A DNA stretch of 64,000 nucleotides from Lycocorax pyrrhopterus obiensis (lineage: Eukaryota; Chordata; Aves; Passeriformes; Paradisaeidae), in the NCBI GenBank assembly GCA_014706295.1, contig JACSVZ010000022.1:4234830-4298829 (forward strand), read 5' to 3'. The position numbers and the translations under genes were made by a program. The notes beneath the pieces were generated by a model. It saw only the letters and a list, made by a program, of their open reading frames with translations. It was not told the DNA's origin and made no database searches. Shown one piece after another: positions 31,482 to 42,485 of the stretch; the first letter of the stretch is position 1, and every line of letters starts with the position of its first letter.

Positions 31482-33240
31482 GTGAGAAGGGCTGGTGGAT
31501 GAGAGCAGGTGGCCAAGGACAGCTGTTTGCTACCAGGGCCAGGAGGAATTGGCCAGTGGCCTTCCTGCAGTGGCTTGCTGCTGGATGCTGGGGGCGCATC
31601 CAGCACCTGGCAGTGGTCCCGCCCTGCAGCCCCACTGCATGGGAGTGTGCAGCTGCCTGGCTGTGCCCATGCAGGGCAGGATAGGAGCTGCTGACCCCCC
31701 GGGGAGCTGTGCTGTTCTATTCTCCCAGCATGGCGGATGGAGGGCCCCTCTGAGGGGATGCGGATGGGGGCAGGAGGACGATGGTGCTGCAGCCTTAAGA
31801 GCACCGTTGCCTCCTGAGGGAAGCTGCTTCCCCCTCACCCTTTCATCCTTCCCCCTCTGCCCCTCTCAGCAGCACAGCAGTCGGGTGGCACTGCTGCCTG
31901 TCAGGGTCGGCGGTTTTGGACCCTCTGTGGGCAGACGTGTGGGGGTGGCTCTGACACTCGGGGCTGATCCTGGGCATGCTGGGCACAGCCACTGTCACAG
32001 CCTGTCCAGGAATGGCCTCTGTGCTTTAAGGGTGCTCAGGCAGGCAAAGCTGAACCAGGGCAGCATCCACAGGTGCTGGTCCCTGGAACAGGGAATGCCC
32101 AGAGCAGGTTGTGGTGGCTCTGTGCTGTGCCCGTGGGGCTCCAGCACAGAATCCCAACCTGGCTGCAGTGTGAGCTCCTGGGATGGCCCCTGGAAGGGCC
32201 TTTCCCCCTCTGCCCTGTTCCTGGCATGTGAGCTGCCAGCTGGGGTTTCCCCGGGGCAGCGCGGGAGTGCTGTGGGTGGCCCCTGCACTGCTCTCCACAA
32301 TCCATCACCTTGGCACTGTGGGAGCTGCTGTGGGAGCTGTTGCAGCAGGGGGTGGCTGTGCAGTGCTGGAGGATGGCCACCTGCCCAGGGGCTCTCCGTA
32401 GGCTGCAGCGATGTGATCCCAGTCCCAGGTCCTCTTCCTTTCCCATTCCCAACAAGGACACACCAGTAACAAAACAATTTCCCCCCTTTCCCAGTGCCCA
32501 AAGACAGGGATGCAGAGATGTGTGCAAGTGCACCAGCAATGTGTCCTGGAGCAGCGCTGCCTTGGGAGCTGCTGTCACATCTGGGTCAACCTGTTCGAGG
32601 CTTCCCATGGAAATGTAGCATTTTGACTCTTTGTTATTGAATATTTGGGGTCATGTTTGACCTGCTCTTGAAATGTCTGCGGCTTGCTCTTCATGCAGGA
32701 CTTGCAACTTGTCCATGTCTTTGTTTTGTCATTGCTTGGGTTTGATTTAGGCAGCTCTCCCTCTCCTTTCCTTTTTTATGTTCTTGCATAAAGGACATTT
32801 TTATGTCCTTGCATAAAACAGTTTGCTCTCGGAGTTCCTGCCCGTGTGCTCACAGGTGCATTTTATAAAACCCTTCCTGGTGTATACGTGTTCCCCTGGG
32901 AATGTTCATCCTCCCTGGCTCTGGGCTAAGGTTATCACTCTGCTGTGGTTGGTAACACTGGGCTGTGGTACGAGAGAACGGCTGGAGCTGAATCGGGTCT
33001 GCCGGCTGTGCTCAGCATTGCCGTCCCCGCTGGGCTTCAGGAGCCATCCAGTGGAACTGTCAATAATTACACCTTTAGGCTTTTCTCCTGCGAGAGCCAA
33101 GCCATGAGACAAATCTTCCAGCGTGGCCGAGCCTTTCGCCTTGCCTTGCCCTCCCTTTCCCAATGCTCTGCGCCTACCCCAACCCCGAGGTGAAATCCAA
33201 GAGGACGGGCACGCAGACACAGGGGTCTGACAAAAACGGG
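31482..33240. other. No gene recognised
   Basis: GC-rich sequence to about 32.6 kb with many overlapping open frames, none resembling a known family. A small local duplication of 'tttttatgttcttgcataaa' lies near 32773-32818. The missing L3MBTL1 SAM exons were looked for here and not seen. Confidence 0.5.
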
Positions 33241-33298
33241 GGGTGTGGTTTAACTCATTCATTTTCCTTTTCTGCCTGCCTGCCTTCCCCTGCCCAGG

Positions 33299-33970
33299 TG
33301 TTAAGGATGGACTGGGAGCTTCAGACAAGCCCTGCCTCACGGCCAGATTTTTGGCAGCAGATTGAATTTAGGTGGCCCCCACCTAAATCGCTTCGGCCTG
33401 CAAGTCCTCAAGATTGGCTGATCAGGTCTGTTATAAAATGAGTTATTTATTGAAGAAACAGGAGGTAAGAGACAAAGGCCTTAAACAGAGTTACTTACTA
33501 CACAGGTTAAAACAAAGAACTACTAGTAGATTACATAAAACAGTACACAACATTAAGGTACCTATATTATAGCTAGCAAAGAAATAGTATAGTTAGGAGT
33601 CAATGTAATTTAGCATCAAATTGGTGATGGGGTACACAGAGTCCTTTCACTCAACCCTTGAAGGAGTAACCACAAAGCAGCATCACAACTTTAGGTAGAG
33701 ACCCCCACACATTTCCAGGGAATGTGCAGAAGACTTCTGTTTTGTGAAAGTTTGATGTAGCTTTCACAGTTTGTAAAATGGAGCGTTTGTCAGTCAGAAA
33801 TTGCAGCTTATCTTTCCACATCTTGCTTCCACAGTAAGATGTTTACTGTCAGCTAGAAGTGTCACTTCCATGGCACCCAACGAGACAAGCGGTCTTTAGA
33901 CAGTAATTCCACCAATTAGCAAGAACAAGCAACAGATAAGCTCTCGTGGTGGGGGAGATGCCCTGCTACA
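33299..33970 (-). mobile_element. Solo LTR with 5-bp target duplication
   Basis: 672 bp with plus-strand ends 'tgttaaggatgg' and 'gccctgctaca', flanked by 'ccagg' on both sides (33294-33298 and 33971-33975). The uninterrupted relative at 48.5-49.35 kb has the empty site. AATAAA lies on the minus strand near 33450-33445 ('gttatttattgaag' on plus). Orientation is minus. Confidence 0.85.
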
Positions 33971-34540
33971 CCAGGGCACTCTGCTGTGCCTTGCCTGGTT
34001 TCTTACAGGCAGAGCCCAGCAGGTGCACGGCCTGAGCTCTGCTCCAGCTCTCCGGCAGCCCTCTTGTTAAGGAAACTTCCCTGTCTGAGCATCCCAGAGG
34101 AACTCTGGCAGTCACACTCCCACCACCAGACTGTTCCTACTGGGACCAAATCCCCTTCACAGTGGGTGGCTCAAGTGAGCCGAAGGGTGCCCCCATTGAC
34201 TCCCTGCACTCCCCACTCTCACACAGTCAGACCAGGTTTCCCATGGCAGAGTCTCACGTGTCTCGTTCCACAAAACAATTTATTCACGGCGCAGGAACAC
34301 AGAAGCAGCTCGAGCCGGTGCCTCTGGAGAGGGACCTTGAACCCCTGGGCTTTTATCCCTTCACAGTCCAAGCACACCAAAGTGTGCTCAGCTCTTCCTC
34401 CTGAGTCTTGGCATCTGCCCTGTCTCTGAGTGTCCACTGACCTGGCTGTGCCACAGGTCCCTGGGCCCTTGGTCCTGCTAAGGGTCAGCAGGTCATGGGC
34501 TCTTGCCTCAGGCTCCTGCCAGCCAGAGCTCAGCCTGGAG

Positions 34541-35072
34541 CTGGCACTGCAGCTGCACCCCGAGCTCCCTGCACCAGGTGTATTCCTCAGCACCTGTGCT
34601 TTGCAGCTGCCAAGGACCTGCACACAGGGCCTCCTGCTCGGCCTCCCGGGACCGCACGTTGGAGCTGCCGCAGCTGCCTGAGCACTGCCCGAGGTGCGGA
34701 TGTGTGTGAACGCGCTGCGGGGCTCACGGCCCTCGTGGCTGGGCACGACATGTGGCACAGGGAAGTTGGGGCGCAGCCGATGCTGCTCCTCTGCCTGCCG
34801 AGCTGGAGAAGAGCTGCAGCTGGAGCGTGTGCCAGAAACTTCGTTGGGAGGAGAGGACACCATCCCTGGGCTGTGCCCCTCGCTGTTTCCCAAGAGACCC
34901 GTGGTAATCACTGCACCTCCAACAGATTGCTCTGCCTGTCTCTTGCCTTTGTGCAACGAGTGAGGCTGGCAGGACTCTGCAGTGCAAAAGCTGCCCCAAG
35001 GAACCAGATGGGCTGGAGGAACGGGCACCAGAGACCTCACCAAATCCAGCCAAGAAGGGGTAGGAAGTGAGC
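34541..35072. other. GC-rich insert segment, unidentified
   Basis: Part of the insert in copy A. A minus-strand frame with 'SREAEQEALCAGPWQLQS' (about 34650) has coiled-coil character and could be another fragment of CEP250/rootletin type. The match is too short to call. Confidence 0.3.
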
Positions 35073-35993
35073 GTGTCACCAAACGGGACAAAAGAAGCTT
35101 ACCCAACACCAATTTTATGTGAATAAGCAGACACTTCTTTATTCAGGCGCTGGGAACATGGGGGATAACTCCTCCAGAAACGTGTTCCACTTAACAAACC
35201 AACCCCATCCATTTCATATACTTTTTCTGCTGAATCACTGCTATGTATGTGTGCATACTATGCCCGCTCTTAAATTCAACCTTTACATTGATTGGTTCTA
35301 ATACTTAATAATGTCATCAATATTCTTATTCTAAAACAATCATTGGTTAATACCATCCCTGCCTGGCTCCATGGGGTCCTGAGTGCCCCCACAGATGCCT
35401 GCGCAGGTTCAGTATTACAGTCAGTAGCAAAAGAGTCAGGAAGGGTATTTGCTTGCATTCCGGCAGGAGAGTTTATTGCATCTTCACTGTCGAAGGTTGC
35501 ATTAGCAAATACCAAGACAATGATGAGCTCAGGGTTTTTCCCGAGGCCAGGGAAAAGGCGGGATCAGGGAGCGGGGACCAATGGGAAAGCCCCGGGGCAG
35601 TGATGAGGGGCCAAGGCCAGCAGCCAACTGGGGAATTCAAACCTGGACAGACCAACACAACAGAATAATGCATCCTGGGCAAAGCCCCTCCAGTCACCCC
35701 AATGTATGTTTCACCGACCACCACAATTGGTCATCTCTCCTGAGGTCTCCTGAATGGAATCCTTAATATTAAAAGCAAGATGGGAAGGGTAGTGGGTTTC
35801 CAAGCAGCTTAACTGGTGAGCATGACCGAAATAGAAAGGTCCAGTAACTTCCTGGGGAGGTTTCTACAGTTACACATTCCAAACACAGCACTCCTGATAT
35901 TTCTATACCTTATACTTCCCAATTCTCTACTTATAATCATAGCTAACCCTTTTATATGATTTAATGGATTATTTGATCAAAATATTCATAACA
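35073..35993 (-). mobile_element. Probable solo LTR
   Basis: Bounded by 'tgtcaccaaacggg' and 'tattcataaca' on the plus strand, that is TG...CA. On the minus strand AATAAA occurs at about 35143-35138 ('tctttattcagg' on plus) near the end, as in an LTR R region. No clear target duplication was found. Confidence 0.6.
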
Positions 35994-36444
35994 AGAGCAG
36001 ACAGGAGCAGCAAAAGCCAGGGCAAGGGAGACTGGGAAGGCAGCAGAGAGGTGTCTGGGCTGAAGGAGAGCCTGAGGAAAGGGGAGGAGAGGGCTTTCCC
36101 TCAGCCCATGCTTCTCTTCTGTTTCTCAAGATGTGACCCAGGAAATAGATGTTGCCGGGGATGGGCCAAATATCCAGTTTGCTGCAATTTCCCCAGTTGT
36201 GGCTGCTTGGCCATGACAGGGAAGAAGGTCTAAAAAGGGAAAAGGGGAAAAGCAGAGCCCAAACTGGGCATCTTTGGTGCGGCAATTCCTCCCATTCCTT
36301 CCTGCTGTCAAGGACACTTTGCCTCACAGAATGACAGGACAGGGGAGGGGGGAAGGGACCTGTGAACAGGAGCTCTCACAGCTGGGTCACATGGAGGAGG
36401 TGGCCCACAGGGCTGTCCAAAGGGGCCTCCAGGAGGTCACCCCT

Positions 36445-36786
36445 TGTCGCTGTTGTACTGGGGATGGCAAGAAAACGTCATAGATTCGATCCAGGAAGAA
36501 ATGGAATTATTTATTAATTTACAAACTCGTTTATATAGCTTAGTTTTCTTGAATGGCATAAGGTTATTGGTTCTTTGACCGTCCACCTCTCAGAATGATT
36601 GGCTGAACCCTACAATGCCCATTTCAAAATATTTCTCCACAACAATCTTGCACCTGCAAGATAAGGGATTAATTTACAAAAACCTCTAACTGTTTTTTGG
36701 CCTGCATCTGTGCGAAAGTCCTTGCTTTCACACGGACGCTGGCAGAAAGCTGGAAAATCTCTCTGTGACCAAACCTTCAGCATCCA
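36445..36786 (-). mobile_element. ERV2 3' LTR
   Basis: 342 bp. On the minus strand it starts 'TGGATGCTGAAGG' after the polypurine tract and ends 'AACAGCGACA'. Internal phrases such as 'ggcataaggttattggtt' parallel 'ggcataagggaattggtt' in the ERV1 LTR. Confidence 0.85.
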
Positions 36787-36802
36787 CAATTCCCCCTTTT
36801 TG
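36787..36802 (-). other. ERV2 polypurine tract
   Basis: Minus strand 'aaaaagggggaattg' immediately before the LTR. Confidence 0.85.
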
Positions 36803-37075
36803 TTTTAAGACCAAAAAGGTAGCGTTTGTAATCCTCTGTGGGGCCCCTTGCAGAAAGAAGAACAAACATAGCATAAGGATTCTGTTTGGCAATGGCCAGT
36901 TACCAAACAGAATCTAAATCAGACACTGATTTAACGTTGGCAGAGAGACTCTCCATGGGAGATACATCTAGTGAATCCAATTCTATATCAGTTATTAATT
37001 CTAAATGGAAGGGCTTTTACATCAGTTGCTAATTCTACATAACCTTCTGACTCCATGACATAAGAAACTTAAAGT

Positions 37076-38040
37076 TCATTCTTTGCTCATAGAAGGACCA
37101 TCCGACTGATGGTCGACATCTTTGTCATCATTCGAAGGATCATTCAGCTGATGATCTGCATTCTGGTCATCATTTGGAGGTTGCCTGTTAGTCCCATCCT
37201 GCTTCCAGTGCCGCAGGTCAGGGCGGATGCATCTTGCAAGTAGCCACCGTACCCCAGTATCTGTGGAAATGCAGCACACCCATGATCCCAAGCAATAAGC
37301 TCACACGGACCCTCCCACATGTTAGTGAGTAGATCCTGTACCCAGACTCTCGCTCAGGGAAGGTGCGTCTCACCTGAAGACTACAATGAAAGAAAATGAT
37401 TCAAGATAACAGGATTATTTGAATTTGGTGGCACGGTAAGATGATTAATTGTATATAAAGCTTTTTCTAGTCGGCTCTGTGGGGTTTCTCCATGCATTCC
37501 CCTTTTTTGTTTCTCCAAAACACGCTTCAAGGTGCCATGAGGGCATTCAAGAATGGCTTGGCCGGTAGGAGAATGTGGAATACCAAAATTATGGTCTACA
37601 CCCCATAGGTGCAAAAACTGTTGCATCTTTTGTGAGGCGTAGGCAGGGCCAATTATCGGTTTTCACAGAAGAAGGCATGCCCAAGACTGCCAAAGCCAAT
37701 TTCCAATGGGCAATGACATCACGGCCTTTCTCTCCAGTATGAGCAAGCGCCCACATAGCTGAGGAGAAAGTGCCAATAGACATGTGCACATACTTAAACC
37801 AGCCAAATTCAGGGATATGAATAACATCCGTTTACCAGAGCTGCAAGGCTTTTAGGCCTCGGGGGTTTACCCCCGATAGTAAAGGTGCAGCGAGTCCGTG
37901 ACAGTCAGCACAAGCGCTGACAATGTCCCGAGCCTCAGTTGGTGTTAAATGAAACTGCTTCTGCAAGGTATGTGCACTTTGATGGAAAAAACCATGCAAT
38001 GCCTTGGCTTGTGCGATTTTGTCAGGCTGAGGCGCTACTC
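37076..38040 (-). pseudogene. pol: ERV2 integrase
   Basis: The N-terminal zinc-binding HHCC pattern is visible on the minus strand around 37870-38000 (paired His, then 'CADC'). An in-frame TAA at 37834-37832 interrupts it before the core. The core has 'KTDNWPCLRL' where family members have DNGPAY, in a shifted frame. The C-terminal domain (37076-37500) ends in a hydrophilic tail 'NDDQNADHQLNDPSNDDK'. It is broken by at least one stop and frameshifts. Confidence 0.85.
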
Positions 38041-38885
38041 ACACAGGGTTGGCTAGCATGTCAGCCCTGGGATTACCTTCTGTTATGAAACCTGGCAAAT
38101 TGGTGTGACTTCGAATATGCAGAATGTAATATGGGTGAACTCGAGCTTGAATTGCACACCACAAAGTTTTCAACAGTGAAAACAGAGCCGCATTATTGAC
38201 TTCTTTCAAAAGTGAACAATCTAAGTGTTGGGTTATATCTGCTACGTAAGCAGAATCAGTGACCAAATTCAAAGGCACCTGAGAGAACCGCTGAAAAGCC
38301 ATGGCAACAGCCCTCAACCAACTGGGCAGAGCCTGACTCGTGGCCTTCCAGCATCTGCCACTCAGATTCCTCCTTCCAGGTAACAATGGCTTTCCTTGTT
38401 TTCCCGGAGCCGTTGGTGAAGACGTTGGTCCTCGCACTGGCATTTTTTGGCCGCAAGGTGAAGCTGGTTGATTTTGCGGCAGTAATTTATGGCTGGGCAG
38501 ATGATAAGCAATCTGCCCCGAAAAGTTTTGCAGCGCACTTTGCAAAGGAGCGCTGTCGGTAAAGCTCCACTCAAAGTGTTCCTGCTGTACTGGAAGAATA
38601 ATTGTTGCAGGATCCGCTGCCATTAGTTAAAAATACTGTTGGCGGCATTTAATTATCAAACAAGCGATCAATTCAAACAACATGGGTGCTGTCTTTTTTG
38701 GCTGATGAGGCAAAAAGACCCATTCCAGGATATGCAGAGGGTCGGGCCATTGTTTATTCCATTGGCCAATAATACCTGTAGGATGAAAATCTGGAGCGGT
38801 AATGAGAACAGTGATACCAATGGAGGGATCCACTCGATAAACCTGACGAGCAGAAACAGCCTGTTGAACTTCCTCCAGCGCTTAT
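38039..38885 (-). pseudogene. pol: ERV2 RT connection and RNase H
   Basis: The connection segment ('ITAPDFHPTGIIGQWNKQW') lies at 38627-38833 and RNase H at 38039-38460. In the first RNase H motif the catalytic Asp position reads Asn ('VFTNGSGKTRKAIVTW'). Later motifs 'VTDSAYVADIT' and 'FITEGNPRADMLANPV' remain. The parts are in different frames. Confidence 0.82.
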
Positions 38886-39805
38886 CATGCTTCAGGAGTC
38901 TGTTTCCGAAGTGAATTCAACTCGAGGTCCCCCTTTAAAATATTAAAAAGCGGGGAAAGTTGCATTGTGGTTAGCCCTAAGTAAGGACATAACCCAAATT
39001 TCTGAGCATCCTTCAGGGTCTTAATAGAATCCGAGAATTGCACCTCTTGGTGTTGTATAGTTTGATCCAGAATTTTGACTCCTAAATATTTCCAAGGAGG
39101 ATGCTGTTGAACTTTCTCCGGAGCCACTTGCAATCCATAAGAGTGCAGAGCAGCGAGCAGCAGAGGCTGTATCCTCTGCAGCTCGTCCTGGGTGGATGCT
39201 GCCACCAGGATATCATCCACATAATGGGAGCAGTATACCTCAGGAAACTGCTCATGGACTCCGGACAAAGCTTGAGCGACATACCATTGGCAGACAGTCC
39301 GGCTGTTCTTCATGCCCTGAGGCAGAACCTTCCATTGATATCTCTTCACAGGTTCAGCATTATTCACTGCAGGCACAGTAAAAGCAAATTTAGGTTTGTC
39401 ACTAGGGTGCAAAGGAATTGTGAAAAAGCAATCCTTCAAATCAATGATCAGGATTTCCCACCCTGTTGGGATCATGGTGGGTGAGAGCATACCAGGCTGC
39501 AATGCCCCCATACTTTCCATCACTGCATTAACTTTTCGGAGATCCTGCAACAATCTCCATTTCCCTGATTTTTTCTTAATCACGAATACAGGGATGTTCC
39601 AGGGACTAGTAGAAGGCTCAAGGTGTCCCTGTTGTAATTGGTCCTGAACCAACTTAAGAAGGGCGACTAATTTCTCTTTTGGTAGGGGCCACTGCAATTC
39701 CCATATCGGTCTGTTTACTAGCAACTGCAAAGGCAGCGTAGGATACTGTGTGCCCTTCCACACAGTGGCCCCCATCAAAAATGTGTCCCGATCCGTACCC
39801 CCCAA
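38885..39805 (-). pseudogene. pol: ERV2 reverse transcriptase
   Basis: An open segment of 306 codons with the polymerase motifs in order: 'WRLLQDLRKVNAVM', 'LIIDLKDCFFTIPLHPSD', 'KVLPQGMKNS' and the YVDD box 'HYVDDILVA'. It is the best-preserved enzyme domain in the provirus. It is joined to broken neighbours, so the Pol protein as a whole is not encoded intact. Confidence 0.93.
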
Positions 39806-40275
39806 GCTGCCAATACATCCCGGCCCCAGAGATTAAGCAGAGCTGCAGTGACATAGGGCCGAACTGTAGCTGTTTGTCTCTCTGCATTTTTTACCACTAC
39901 AGGTTGTTCGCTTAAATAGCTCTGTGTGGTTCCTCCTAACCCTGCGATGGCCGACCCCACAGGGGCCAAAGGCCATGTAGGAGGCCATGCAGAGAAGGAG
40001 ACGATTGTTACGTCAGTGCTTGTGTCGATCAAACCTCGGAGCTGAATCCGGGGCAGCTGGGCGTTTGGCAGGATTAAGGTACATGTCATCTGTGGCTTTT
40101 GGCTAGAGATGTCTGCAGTCCAGAAGATCTGTAGAAGTCCCGTAGATCCAAAGCAGCCATCTCCGCGACTTCGTTGTTCTGTCCTGGGGACACATGACTT
40201 AAAAGGCACTAATTGAGCGATGCGAGTCTTTTCAGGGATAGTAACGGGGGGGTGGGTATGGAAACCATAGCACAA
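39775..40275 (-). pseudogene. pro: ERV2 protease
   Basis: Retroviral aspartic protease segment. The active site reads 'LRGLIDTSTDVTIVS', with Ser in place of the usual Gly of D-T-G. The later 'GRDVLAAWG' motif is present (the G-R-D-x-L pattern). The altered active site suggests loss of function. Confidence 0.85.
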
Positions 40276-40547
40276 ATCTGGCCTGTAAAGTCAGCGTCGA
40301 TAACTCCTGGGTGTACAAAGATTCCTTGAAGGGTGACACTAGATCTTCCCACAAGCAGTGCACTGAATCCCTGGCCTAGGGGTCCAAATGCATCCAAGGG
40401 AACTTCATAAACATGACAGGATTCTAAGATGACTGTTGCTGTGGTGTGCACATCCACCTCGGCTGATCCCTGGGTGCTGCCTCTAAGCTGGCTGAGTAGG
40501 CCTGTTTTGGTGCCATGCCCTGGGGAAACATTTGTGTCAGAGCGCAA
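40209..40547 (-). pseudogene. ERV2 dUTPase
   Basis: A deoxyuridine triphosphatase-like domain between gag and protease, the betaretroviral position. The trimeric dUTPase motif 'HPGVIDADFTGQI' is visible, plus 'VGRSSVTLQGIFV'. The frame overlaps the end of gag by about 120 bp, consistent with expression by frameshifting in the ancestor. Confidence 0.85.
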
Positions 40548-42478
40548 TTCCCCCTTGCGCTCCTTTCTGCCTTTCCTGAGCTAATCAAAAGCTGACTGTT
40601 GGCATGGTATACCGATTTACAGTATTTTGTATAATGACCTGGCCTATCGCACCTCTCGCAGTGGGAACTTCCCTTGTTCTTTTTCCGCTTCTGTCTCTGT
40701 TTCTGCTTGCTCTCAACCTTAGGATTTCTTTGTCCACAATCAGGATATGCTTGAATAGGCCACAGAACTGCAGCCAGAGCAGACATGTTATGGCCCCCAG
40801 ACCCCACCTTAGAGCAGGCTTCGACCACTTCTGTTAGTGTTGGGTCCCCTGGTAGAGCATCTATGATCTTTCTACACTCCTCGTTGGCATTATCTCTTGC
40901 TAATTGTTTGCACAACATCTGCCTTAACATGTCGTCTTCAACCTGCTTCTCGAGGGCTGCGGCAATTTTCTCCATGAAGGATAAAAATTGCTCTTTCTGC
41001 CCCTGAGATATTTTCACATATCGTGTTTTAGGAGCAGCCATATCTATGCTCTTTAATAGGGCTCCCATACCGACCTTTTGAGCCTGTTCAAGGATCTGAG
41101 GATGCCAGGTAGCTTGGAGATCGGGATTAGAAAATTGATTAGTTCCCATAAGGGCATCTACTCCAGTGGCATGTCTAGGATCATTTGGAGGCAATTGCAT
41201 ATTCTGTATTGCGGTCTTTCCAGCCATCCTTCTCCAGTTAGTCTCAAAAACTGTAAATTGCACAGGTTGAAATAACACTTGACCTAGATGCTTAATATCG
41301 AATGGAGCAAGCAGATCAGTATTTATCACTCTAATAACTTGCATGACTTCAGGAGAACCGAGCCCATATTGTGCTACTTTGGATTGCAAATCCTGTACTA
41401 CCCTCCATGCAATAACATCATACCTATCAAGTTGACCTGTATTTGGGAGAGCCTTGAACACAGGATAGGCTTGGACAGCTCCCTGCGAGGTTTCACTATC
41501 GCCTTGATCTACCGGTACACTTTCTCGAGGTGCTGTAGCAGCTGCCTGATCCTGCACAGGTCCCCCTGCACCTTCAGGCATCCCTACTTTCTCTAATAAA
41601 GCCCAGTTTCCCGCCTCCAGAGCCCACAGTTTGACTGCTTCCCAGAAACACCTTGAGTTTCTTGGACGCACAGTCACCGTACACTCTGGAAGTGTCCAAG
41701 GGCGGTTCTTGAGCAGCCGTCTTACTGGTTGCCGGTGTCCGGCCACCGCCACAGTCTCCTGCTGTGGAGCAGGTGTTTCCTCTGTATCACTGCCTGCATC
41801 ATCAGGCAGGGGTATTTCCAATGACCCCAGTATGAATGAGGGAGGTGGGCAGGGTACGGGCGCCGGGCCAGAGGGCGACGTAGCGGCAGAGGCTGTAGAG
41901 AAGTGCGTGGAGGGTAGAGATGTAGCTACTTGTGGCGTTGTCACTTGTGGCAGCACTGCTGGCTGTGCAGGCGCCGCCACCGCCAGGGCCGTGGCCACCG
42001 CTGGGACCACTGCTGCTGCTGCCGCCGGCATAGCCAGCCCAGGTCACCCTGGCACGGGTCTGGCAGCGGTGACCTGCAGCAACACCTCCGGCAGTACCAC
42101 CAGCTGCTGAGATATTCTCTCCAGTACCGTAAGCTGCTGCAATGATACTTCCCGCATTACTGTAAGCTGCTGTGCCAAAAGTTCCGCTATCGGCAGCTGT
42201 GCCTGCACAGGAAGATACCCAGATGCGGGTGCATGCACCACTGTCTGCGCCTGCGCAGGAAGATATCCAGATGCGGGTGCATGCACCACTGTCTGCGCCT
42301 GCACAGGAAGATACCCAGATGCAGGTGCATGCATCACTGTCTGCGCCTGCGCAGGAAGATATCCAGATGCGGTTGCATCAGCCAGGCGCCGCGGGGGCAT
42401 ACGCGGAATAACAGGGTGCCACGGGCGTGTCTGCGGAAAAAACCCATATGCCGTATGGGGGAACGGCCACCCCGTCAC
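40424..42478 (-). pseudogene. gag: ERV2 gag (one in-frame TGA, matrix missing)
   Basis: One frame runs from 42478 to 40424, interrupted only by a TGA at 42046-42044. The upstream part (42478-42047) is Pro/Ala-rich with four 16-residue repeats ('QTVVHAPASGYLPVQA'). Downstream are 535 codons with a spacer ('RPWTLPECTVTVRPRN'), capsid ('YGLGSPEVMQVIRVINTDLL', major homology 'QGQKEQFLSFMEKI') and a single CCHC zinc knuckle 'CERCDRPGHYTKYC' in nucleocapsid. The myristoylated matrix N-terminus seen in ERV1 is absent. Confidence 0.9.
42200..42385 (-). repeat. 48-bp tandem repeat inside ERV2 gag
   Basis: Four near-identical copies of a 48-bp unit ('gtctgcgcctgcgcaggaag' and onward), encoding a 16-residue Pro/Ala/Gln-rich repeat on the minus strand. 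Confidence 0.92.
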
Positions 42479-42485
42479 GCTGACT

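Larger units (their letters stand above)
33243..36439 (-). mobile_element. LTR-like element copy A, split by two insertions
   Basis: Three pieces (33243-33298, 33971-34540, 36218-36439) together match, in inverted orientation, one continuous stretch at 48504-49350. On the minus strand the middle piece has a TATA-like 'agggataaaa' (34360-34351) and AATAAA (34284-34279) about 70 bp later, the order of an LTR. The gaps are a solo LTR (33299-33970) and a 1.7-kb insert (34541-36217) that itself holds another LTR. Confidence 0.75.

Noticed and set aside
31495..32469. 324-codon plus-strand open frame after the L3MBTL1 exons
   Set aside because: GC-rich region with many overlapping frames on both strands. 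The composition is Cys/Gly/Pro-rich without domain resemblance, and it does not continue the SAM domain.
34219..35112. 297-codon minus-strand open frame
   Set aside because: It crosses the boundary between LTR-like copy A and an unrelated insert, so it cannot be an old gene. Codon content is typical of GC-rich noncoding DNA.
42200..42385. Stand-alone minisatellite
   Set aside because: The 48-bp unit is a multiple of three and lies in frame inside the provirus gag, so it is part of the coding region.
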